A DNA stretch of 12,134 bases from Bacteroides sp. UBA939 (GTDB taxonomy: Bacteria; Bacteroidota; Bacteroidia; Bacteroidales; Bacteroidaceae): assembly GCF_002293435.1 (NCBI RefSeq), contig NZ_DBDF01000044.1, forward strand, positions 1-12,134. Direction: 5' to 3'. A program made the translations under genes and the position numbers. Position 1 is the first letter of the stretch. The number at the start of each line of letters is the position of its first letter. Positions 6,434-12,134 of the stretch are shown piece after piece. The notes under the pieces are model-generated. The model saw nothing but the letters and a program-made list of their open reading frames with translations, did no database searches and was not told the origin of the DNA.

Positions 6434-6450
6434 AGAACCTGACTGTGCAA
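6420..6450 (-). promoter_or_regulatory. Promoter reading through the repeat array into the HU gene
   Basis: On the minus strand TTG (6450-6448), 20 nt, then TATCTTTG (6427-6420) match the Bacteroides consensus, including spacing. The predicted start near 6413-6415 gives an HU leader of about 200 nt beginning with the palindromic repeats. No other TAnnTTTG occurs on the minus strand between 6207 and 6465. Motif match only. Confidence 0.6.
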
Positions 6451-6464
6451 GGCTTGGTCTAAGG
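6430..6464 (-). terminator. Possible imperfect terminator of the thioredoxin-like gene
   Basis: Read on the minus strand, CCTTAGACC (6464-6456) can pair with GGTTCTAAAG (6439-6430), with one mismatch and one bulge, around a 16-nt loop; TTTATCTTT follows. It starts two bases after the upstream gene's stop. The stem is weak and AT-rich and overlaps the predicted HU promoter, so the hairpin may be chance. Confidence 0.28.
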
Positions 6465-6465
6465 T

Positions 6466-8382
6466 TTATTGTGACTCTGATGCTGCATCAACAGCTTTCA
6501 GAAGCTCCTCTTTCATCTTACTTGCACCGGGGAAGCCTACTTGTCTGTACGTCACATTTCCTTCACGGTCTATAACAAGATAGGTGGGAACGCCGGAGAT
6601 ATTGAAGCTCTTGCCCAGATACTTCCATTGATCCTCTGTCAGGCGATAGTGTTCGCCATGAATATCGGGAATCATATTCTCCCAGGTCTTTAGCGGAGAA
6701 GTTTCACCGGTGATATACAGATACACGATATCTTTGTCTTTCAATTCCTCTTTCATGGGGGCCATGGCTTTGTTTGCCATACGGCATGGCCCGCACCAGG
6801 TCGCCCAAAAGTCAACGAGTAACACCTTGCCGCTGAATTTGCTGATGATGGAAGCAAAAAGGTCTTCATTGCTCACCTCGCCGGCTTCATTGACGGTAAA
6901 GCCGGTTTTTTTCTTGTTGGCTTCAATCTTCGCCAGTAGTTCATTGTTGGCAACATTCAACATATCGCCATAGGCGGCAGGCAGAGTACTCAGGGTTGTC
7001 TTTTGTTCTTCGGTTAGCGGAGTAAAGTTCTCAATGCCCTGGTAAATAGGAATGGTTCGTGCAATATCGAAAAAGATACCGTTGCCGGTTCCCCATGCTT
7101 TGGCAAAATCATCGCTTTTCCTGTAATTAACAGCTATAACGTTTAGATATTGGCTGGAGAAGATTGACTGCGGAGAGTTCAGTAATGCAAAATACTCATT
7201 GGGGACATAGTCGGCAGGAACTTGAGTGAAAAGTTTCAGATAATAATCTTGTGCTTCTTCCCGTTTTATCAGATTGGCTTCGATGGCAGCTATGGTTAGT
7301 GAGTTTGCAGCCGAATTTAAGAGGTCGGTTGTCGACAATTTATTATTGATAGTGAGCAATTGGCGAGTTGCCTGGCTACATGGGAATTTGTCTATTTCGG
7401 TTTGTACTTCTGCAGAAAGTTTGAGTATCCATTCTTTATATGCATCTATATCCATTCCGGCAATCTCTTTTATATTCTTGTAGACTTTCTGTTGTATATC
7501 TATGTCGGGCATACCCCGATTTAACTCTTGTGCTATGGTAGCCAATGGACCATTCATGTAAACGGTTTCTCCGTAAGGCTTCTCCTCTTTATGGAATTTG
7601 GATTTGAGACGGGAGGCTTCACGCAGGTTGATATACACTTCTGTTGTTTGCCCCGGTTCCATAAATATCTGGAACATATTGCCGCCTGACATGAATATTG
7701 AACATGGGGTGCTGGTTGTCAGCGGCACTTCTTTACTGAAACTTCCATCCGGTTGAATATCTATCAGGATTTCCGATAAATTACCTTTCGCATTTTCCCA
7801 TGCTAATAAATTGATTTGAGAAGGCATACCTGGACGGAAGTCCAGCAGTTTACCTTTGAGAACGGCTTTACCGTATCTGATTACGGGTTCCGGTAATTCT
7901 GTTTTCATGTCTGCTTTATGTACAGTGGCCTCTTTGGGGAGTACCAGCTCCGGCAGCTTTTTGCCTTTCAGTTGTATCCCCCAGATACTGAAACCACCCT
8001 CCACATCAGCCCCTTCTGTGAAGTCAATGGAGGTGGCAGAGTCGGGGAGAGGAGGAAATACTAACTGGAATTCGGCTTCACCGGATTCCGGCATCCAGAA
8101 TTCTTTGTCAGGTGTAATGCCTATGCCCGAACGCAGTTGGTAGATTTCTCCATTATTATCTGTCAGGTAGCTTCCCGTAGCAATCTTTATCCAGTTCTTA
8201 GGCCTGTATCTTGCATAAATGTGTAGAATAGTAGCTGTGTCACTGATATTGACTTGGCCGACTTCGATAGAGGTGGTGTTACTTACGATGAACGGAGGCT
8301 GTTCAATTACTTTGTTTGTAGCCTGAATGGCGCAGCAAAAGCTCAATAGCAAAGTGCTGAGTAAATAATGGAGTCTTTTCAT
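6466..8382 (-). CDS. Secreted TlpA-like thioredoxin-fold protein
   Basis: 638-residue exported protein. A signal peptide (basic MKR, then LLSTLLLSFCCAIQA, cleavage likely after Ala21) lacks a clear lipobox. Residues 30-140 look like a beta-rich domain; 165-260 resemble the N-terminal beta domain seen in many Bacteroides TlpA-like proteins (VLKGKLLDFRPG; FMEPGQTTEVYINL); 280-500 are mostly helical. The C-terminus (about 510-630) is a thioredoxin fold with VDFWATWCGPC (523-533, CxxC redox pair Cys530/Cys533), the cis-Pro loop SGVPTYLVID (596-605) and GNVTYRQVGFPG. TlpA/ResA relatives act in the periplasm as thiol-disulfide reductases; the substrate here is unknown. It is divergent from the SGNH hydrolase gene across a 134-bp spacer. 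Function beyond the redox fold is not assignable. Confidence 0.85.
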   Translation of the reverse strand: MKRLHYLLSTLLLSFCCAIQATNKVIEQPPFIVSNTTSIEVGQVNISDTATILHIYARYRPKNWIKIATGSYLTDNNGEIYQLRSGIGITPDKEFWMPESGEAEFQLVFPPLPDSATSIDFTEGADVEGGFSIWGIQLKGKKLPELVLPKEATVHKADMKTELPEPVIRYGKAVLKGKLLDFRPGMPSQINLLAWENAKGNLSEILIDIQPDGSFSKEVPLTTSTPCSIFMSGGNMFQIFMEPGQTTEVYINLREASRLKSKFHKEEKPYGETVYMNGPLATIAQELNRGMPDIDIQQKVYKNIKEIAGMDIDAYKEWILKLSAEVQTEIDKFPCSQATRQLLTINNKLSTTDLLNSAANSLTIAAIEANLIKREEAQDYYLKLFTQVPADYVPNEYFALLNSPQSIFSSQYLNVIAVNYRKSDDFAKAWGTGNGIFFDIARTIPIYQGIENFTPLTEEQKTTLSTLPAAYGDMLNVANNELLAKIEANKKKTGFTVNEAGEVSNEDLFASIISKFSGKVLLVDFWATWCGPCRMANKAMAPMKEELKDKDIVYLYITGETSPLKTWENMIPDIHGEHYRLTEDQWKYLGKSFNISGVPTYLVIDREGNVTYRQVGFPGASKMKEELLKAVDAASESQ

Positions 8383-8399
8383 GATATGTGATTTTTATT

Positions 8400-8407
8400 C
8401 AAAGATA
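8400..8407 (-). promoter_or_regulatory. -7 promoter element of the thioredoxin-like gene
   Basis: Minus-strand TATCTTTG (8407-8400) fits TAnnTTTG and lies 17 bases before the start codon at 8382, implying a very short leader. No good TTG is found 19-21 nt upstream. Confidence 0.5.
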
Positions 8408-8482
8408 TGGATATTTCTTAAACGAAGAAGAATCTTGCTTGTTAATTGATGCAAAACAGGTAGGACTTATTGTATTTTGCTA

Positions 8483-8490
8483 TACCTTTG
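8483..8490 (+). promoter_or_regulatory. -7 promoter element of the SGNH hydrolase gene
   Basis: TACCTTTG fits TAnnTTTG exactly and lies 26 bases before the ATG at 8517, giving a leader of about 20 nt. A TTG at the expected -33 distance is not present, so an activator or a relaxed -33 would be needed. Confidence 0.5.
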
Positions 8491-8516
8491 ATTTATCTTA
8501 AATACATACTATAACC

Positions 8517-9581
8517 ATGAAACTCAAACTTTTTACCGCAGGATTGTTGCTGGCCATGTCCGCCAATGCTCAAATCCTTTATCACGATGCTTCTGCCTTT
8601 CCACTTTTAGGTAAAGCTACAGACGCTACACTTACCCGTTATGAACGCCTTCCGGATTCCCTGGAACACATTTCCCGTAAACCTCTCTGGGATTTGGGAC
8701 GAAACAGTGCAGGACTTGCTGTGCGCTTCCGCTCCAACTCCACCCGTATTGCGGCAAAGTGGGAAGTCCGGAACAGTATGAATATGAATCACATGACGCC
8801 TACGGGTATCAAGGGGCTTGACCTCTATTGTCTGCAAGATGGCAAGTGGGTGTTTGCCGGTAGCGGGCGTCCGCAGGGTAAGGTCAACGAGGCTACTATG
8901 GTGAGGAATATGGCGCCTGAGGAACGTGAGTATCTCTTATTCCTTTCTCTGTATGATGGGGTTACTTCATTGTCTATCGGGGTAGACAGTCTTTCGGTGA
9001 TAGAACAGCCGGCTGTGGATTTGCCGGTGCGCGAGAAGCCGGTGGTGTTCTATGGAACCAGTATTTTGCAGGGCGGTTGCGCTACCCGTCCCGGTATGGC
9101 TCATACCAATATACTGGAGCGTTGGCTCAATCGCGAATGCATAAACTTAGGCTTCAGCGGCAATGCTTTGCTCGATTTGGAGATAGCAGAGGTCATAGCT
9201 TCTGTTGATGCTTCTATGTTTGTCCTGGATTTTGTGCCCAACGCTACGGTGGAACAGATGAAGGAGCGTGCGGAGAAGTTTTATTCCATTGTCCGTGCCA
9301 AGCATCCTGACACGCCCATTCTTTTTGTGGAAGACCCTGTCTTTCCTAATTCCCGCTTTGACAGGAAGCTGGCGCAGGAAGTGGCGAGTAAGAATGAGAC
9401 GATAGCAGCTATTTTCCGGTCGTTGAAGAAGCGGGGTGAGAAGAATATCTATTTCCTTTCTTCCAAAGATATCCTCGGTCATGATGGCGAAGCAACTGTT
9501 GACGGTATCCACTTGACGGATTTGGGGTTTGTGCGCTATGCGGAGATACTGTATCCGTTGATTAAGAAACGTATCCGGTAA
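8517..9581 (+). CDS. Secreted SGNH/GDSL hydrolase with GxDLY N-terminal domain
   Basis: 354-residue exported esterase-like protein. Signal peptide MKLKLFTAGLLLAMSANA, with cleavage predicted after Ala18 and no lipobox. Residues about 20-165 form the beta-sandwich domain marked by GLDLY (100-104), the GxDLY motif. The hydrolase domain follows: block I VVFYGTSILQGGCATRPG (176-193), Ser182 as nucleophile in GTS instead of GDS as usual for this subfamily; block II INLGFSGNALLD (209-220, Gly212/Asn216 region); block III LDFVPNA (237-243, Asn242); block V VDGIHLTDLG (328-337) with the Asp329-His332 pair. All four SGNH residues appear present, so it should be active. Relatives remove acyl groups, often acetyl, from carbohydrates; the actual substrate is unknown, and no glycoside hydrolase or SusCD genes flank it. 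Divergent from the thioredoxin-like gene and convergent with the permease genes. Confidence 0.9.
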   Translation: MKLKLFTAGLLLAMSANAQILYHDASAFPLLGKATDATLTRYERLPDSLEHISRKPLWDLGRNSAGLAVRFRSNSTRIAAKWEVRNSMNMNHMTPTGIKGLDLYCLQDGKWVFAGSGRPQGKVNEATMVRNMAPEEREYLLFLSLYDGVTSLSIGVDSLSVIEQPAVDLPVREKPVVFYGTSILQGGCATRPGMAHTNILERWLNRECINLGFSGNALLDLEIAEVIASVDASMFVLDFVPNATVEQMKERAEKFYSIVRAKHPDTPILFVEDPVFPNSRFDRKLAQEVASKNETIAAIFRSLKKRGEKNIYFLSSKDILGHDGEATVDGIHLTDLGFVRYAEILYPLIKKRIR

Positions 9582-9587
9582 ATATCG

Positions 9588-9641
9588 AAGAATGGGTACG
9601 CATTCATCCGCTCATTCCGCGTCGTCCGCGTACCCATTCTT
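9588..9641. terminator. Long-stem inverted repeat between convergent genes, possible bidirectional terminator
   Basis: AAGAATGGGTACGC (9588-9601) and GCGTACCCATTCTT (9628-9641) form a perfect 14-bp stem around a 26-nt loop. It fills the 62-base gap between the SGNH gene stop (9581) and the permease stop (9644). There is only a weak T-rich tail on each side, so it resembles a long-stem barrier more than a canonical terminator. The loop repeats with period 9: on the minus strand, GCGGACGAC-GCGGAATGA-GCGGATGAA, beginning inside the stem. This relates it to the repeat at 3058-3129. Confidence 0.65.
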
Positions 9642-9643
9642 AT

Positions 9644-10885
9644 TTATCCCTTCTGCCTAATTTTATACTCCCTGTATTTCTCAATCACATGCCTCCTGCT
9701 CTGAATAATCTGCCGGCGATACACCCAGCAAGTGGTCAGGAAGTAGATGCCCGTCTGTATCCATAAGGCTTTGTACTCGAAGGCTACTTCACTGAGCGTA
9801 GCCCCCATACTGTTGATACGTACAAAACCATTGATGCCGAACGTGGACGGGAAGATGTACGAGAAGTATCTCCAGAAACCGGGCATGGCAGCGCCGGGCC
9901 AGGAAATGCCGGAAAGGAACAGCAACGGTACGGAGGTAAATACAAATATCAGCATACACGTCTCACGATTGCGTATGGCAATGGAAGCTGTCATTGCAAA
10001 GAAGATGCAGGCAGCCAGATAGGGAAGCAGGAAAAGAGTCAGTACGCCCGGATGACCTATCTGGATGAGGCTGAACAGGCGAGGTACCACGCAAAGTACA
10101 TATACCGATACAAGTGCGTACACCATGAAGTAACTCAATCCTTTTCCCAGAACAATACGCAGCGTACCGTTATAATGCCGGTTGATGGGTACCAAGTCCC
10201 TGAAACGGTTGTTCTCACGTGCAGTTCCGGCAGAGAGGCCGATGCCGAGTAATAAAGTCTGCTGGATAATCAGAATCAGTACGGCAGGTATCAGGAAGGC
10301 GGCAAAACCGTTTGTAGGGTTGAAGAGGGTGACATCTTCGTACTTTATCGGGTAGGCGGTAACTGCATCCTGACGTTCGGTACTGTTGCCTGCACGCTGT
10401 ATTTTGATATCGGCGTTCATCTCCAGGGAAACAATGGTATTGGTATTCAGCAGAGATTTGTAATAGAGCAATCCGCTCATATCGCAGAACAGGCTGACTT
10501 GCGTCTGTTTGCCCCGGGCAATATCATCGCTGAACCCGGCAGGTATGTAAATGATGCCATAAGCCAGGCGGTCTTTCAGCATCAGTTTGGCTTCTTCCAT
10601 ATCGGCGCAATAAGCTACGATTTTCACTTCCGGACTGGCATCTACCTTGCGCAAGTATTCGCGGCTCAGCGTGCTGTGGGAGTTATCGACAACTACGGCG
10701 GGCACTTCGCGTATCGTTTCATTGGTATAGATGAAAGCATAAATCAGTGGATATACCAGCGGAACGAGCACAAAGAAGATGAGCACGCCCTGGTCGCGGA
10801 ATATCGTGCGGAATTCCCGTATCCAGATATAGAATAAGTCGTGGATACCTTGTACTACTTTCTGTTTGAATGTGAGGTGTTTCAT
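9644..10885 (-). CDS. ABC-2 type transporter permease (distal subunit)
   Basis: 413-residue inner-membrane protein with the layout of the YhhJ/YbhR-type ABC-2 exporter permeases: cytoplasmic start, membrane segment 1 at about 33-53, a large periplasmic domain (54-193) that includes VPAVVVDNSHSTLSR and YGIIYIPAGFSDDI, then five hydrophobic segments (about 194-215, 247-268, 280-304, 309-327, 371-388) and a basic tail. LFLSGISWPGAAMP (322-335) is the conserved turn before the last helices. Its ATG overlaps the TGA of the preceding permease by one base (TGATG), so the two are translationally coupled and probably form a heterodimer. Such pairs usually work with an ATPase and an HlyD-type fusion protein in drug or macromolecule efflux. 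No ATPase is in the window; the cargo is unknown. Confidence 0.88.
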   Translation of the reverse strand: MKHLTFKQKVVQGIHDLFYIWIREFRTIFRDQGVLIFFVLVPLVYPLIYAFIYTNETIREVPAVVVDNSHSTLSREYLRKVDASPEVKIVAYCADMEEAKLMLKDRLAYGIIYIPAGFSDDIARGKQTQVSLFCDMSGLLYYKSLLNTNTIVSLEMNADIKIQRAGNSTERQDAVTAYPIKYEDVTLFNPTNGFAAFLIPAVLILIIQQTLLLGIGLSAGTARENNRFRDLVPINRHYNGTLRIVLGKGLSYFMVYALVSVYVLCVVPRLFSLIQIGHPGVLTLFLLPYLAACIFFAMTASIAIRNRETCMLIFVFTSVPLLFLSGISWPGAAMPGFWRYFSYIFPSTFGINGFVRINSMGATLSEVAFEYKALWIQTGIYFLTTCWVYRRQIIQSRRHVIEKYREYKIRQKG

Positions 10886-12063
10886 CAGGGCACGTATTTA
10901 TAAAGAATCAACGCTCCCTTAAGCCGGTGGACGACGAAGAAGGGAAGCATCATAAATATGAGTAACGCCACGTAGTTGGTCCATGAGTAAATCATCGGAT
11001 AACCGTTTAACGCCTGGTCTACGTATATCAGGAAATAGTGGCGCAACGGAAACAGATTGGCCAACCCTTGCAGCACGGGATGCATCGCCATGGCAGGGAA
11101 TGACAGTCCGCATAAGGAGAACGAAAGTACTCCCCAGAGGGATGCGAAGCTTAATCCCAGTCGCAGAGTAGGCAGAATGCCTATCATAAGTACTCCCATC
11201 GTCTGCGAGGCGAGTACTAGGCAAAGGGTGGCGAGGAGCATCGGCATGATGCCACTGTTGCAGGGGAAATGCAGGAAGCCGTACAGATATACATTATATA
11301 ATATACCCATCAGGAAGAAGACGACCGTATGCGGCAGCAGTTTGCCGGCAAGGGCGATGTAGATGGAATTGTTGCCCATGCGCAGCCACTCGCGGGCGGT
11401 GCGGTCTTTTATTTCCACGCCGATGGAGTAGACTGTTATCATGAAGATTAGCAGCATCAGTACGCCGGGTGCAAAGGTGTTGCACAGATATACGGAGTAG
11501 TTCAGCCAGGGATTGTTGAGCGGGTGCGTGTCGATGACGATGGGTTGGAGGAATGCCATAGCCTGGTCTTCGGTGGCGCCTTTGGCGTAGAGGCTGGTGC
11601 GTGCGGCGGCTCCGGATGCCAGTTCGCTCATCATCTTCATGTCTTTGTAGAGCAGGGAGCCGGCAATGAGCAGGGTGTTGTTGGTGTAAAAAGAGACAGT
11701 GGGCTGCTGTTGGGACTGCGCTTTGGCGGTGGTGCCTTGCGGGATGTAGTAGAAACCGTAAATCTCTCCCTTTTGCATGGCGGTGCGGGCTTCGTTAACG
11801 GTAGGGTAATGGGCTACTACGGCGGTTTGTTCGAATGCATCGAGGTTGCGTGCCAGTTGCCGCGAAGTAGAAGTCATGTCCTGGTCGACTACGCCTACGG
11901 GCATGTCGACGGGTAGCCCTGAGTCCATCAACGTAGTAAAGAATATGTAGCAGAACAGTGGCGCTATCACCATGCAGAACAGGTACAGCGGGCGGGAAAC
12001 GAGTCGCCGGCTTTCCCGTTTCATGATGTTCCACAGGGCTATGTATTTCTTATCTCGTGCCAT
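10885..12063 (-). CDS. ABC-2 type transporter permease (proximal subunit)
   Basis: 392-residue paralogue of the adjacent permease with the same plan: membrane segment 1 at about 25-44, a periplasmic domain (45-188) with VGVVDQDMTSTSRQLARNL and YGFYYIPQGTT, then hydrophobic segments at about 189-211, 238-262, 271-296, 301-322 and 360-378, with LCGLSFPAMAMHP (317-329) at the conserved turn. The start at 12063 gives MARDKKYIALWNIMKRESRRL, a typical cytoplasmic lead-in. It overlaps the next gene by one base. Upstream minus-strand genes (an HlyD-like fusion protein and TolC-like protein would be expected from known operons) lie outside the window. Confidence 0.88.
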   Translation of the reverse strand: MARDKKYIALWNIMKRESRRLVSRPLYLFCMVIAPLFCYIFFTTLMDSGLPVDMPVGVVDQDMTSTSRQLARNLDAFEQTAVVAHYPTVNEARTAMQKGEIYGFYYIPQGTTAKAQSQQQPTVSFYTNNTLLIAGSLLYKDMKMMSELASGAAARTSLYAKGATEDQAMAFLQPIVIDTHPLNNPWLNYSVYLCNTFAPGVLMLLIFMITVYSIGVEIKDRTAREWLRMGNNSIYIALAGKLLPHTVVFFLMGILYNVYLYGFLHFPCNSGIMPMLLATLCLVLASQTMGVLMIGILPTLRLGLSFASLWGVLSFSLCGLSFPAMAMHPVLQGLANLFPLRHYFLIYVDQALNGYPMIYSWTNYVALLIFMMLPFFVVHRLKGALILYKYVP

Positions 12064-12134
12064 TTTTATTAATTGTTAATCATCTATGTTTCGCAGGTTA
12101 TTTCTATCTCAATTCTCCTCCTCCTGGGCTACTC
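12064..12134 (-). other. Spacer upstream of the permease operon segment, possibly with the tail of an upstream gene
   Basis: All three minus-strand frames have stops here. One frame, ending with TGA at 12111-12109 after VAQEEEN, could be the C-terminus of a preceding gene, but too little is present to identify it. No TAnnTTTG element is seen before 12063, consistent with the permeases being transcribed from further upstream. Confidence 0.2.

Noticed and set aside
1..12134. Defence island, prophage or biosynthetic cluster
   Set aside because: All large open frames are accounted for by metabolic, tRNA-modifying, regulatory, envelope or transport families; no nuclease, toxin, integrase or assembly-line gene is seen.

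Overview
The window looks like chromosomal DNA of a Bacteroides-type bacterium (order Bacteroidales). Starts have A/T-rich leaders with little or no Shine-Dalgarno. Several intergenic regions carry the Bacteroidetes -7 promoter element TAnnTTTG. The gene families are typical of the group: an HU protein of the Bacteroides-specific type, an M56 peptidase joined to TonB domains, a secreted TlpA-like thioredoxin protein and a GxDLY-type SGNH hydrolase. I cannot fix the species. No rRNA, tRNA, CRISPR array, transposase or phage gene is visible.

Layout. (1) Positions 76-2995, plus strand: a housekeeping cluster of ilvE (branched-chain aminotransferase), trmB (tRNA m7G46 methyltransferase) and mrp (P-loop Fe-S carrier ATPase), closed by an intrinsic terminator at 3146-3179. 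(2) Positions 3236-5400, minus strand: a blaI-blaR1-like pair. A BlaI/MecI repressor sits upstream of an M56 membrane metallopeptidase that ends in two tandem TonB C-terminal domains. A 17-bp palindrome embedded in a consensus promoter (5430-5459) is the likely operator. (3) Positions 5565-6206, minus strand: an HU-like DNA-binding protein with a C-terminal helix-turn-helix extension, preceded by a consensus promoter that starts transcription inside a 4 x 21-bp tandem array of small palindromes. (4) Positions 6466-8382 (minus) and 8517-9581 (plus): divergent genes for a secreted thioredoxin-fold protein and a secreted SGNH esterase, each with its own -7 element in the 134-bp spacer. (5) Positions 9644-12063, minus strand: two overlapping ABC-2 type permease genes, the distal part of an export operon that continues beyond the window.

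Both convergent gene junctions (2996-3235 and 9582-9643) hold an inverted repeat with a 9-nt internal period built on GC(A/G)GA.

The most interesting unexplained structure is the palindromic array in the predicted HU leader (6340-6433). Next are the BlaI-controlled M56 peptidase with duplicated TonB domains, and the Mrp homologue that lacks the family's CxxC cluster ligands. I found no convincing new multi-gene system such as a defence island; most of the window is ordinary Bacteroidales gene content.
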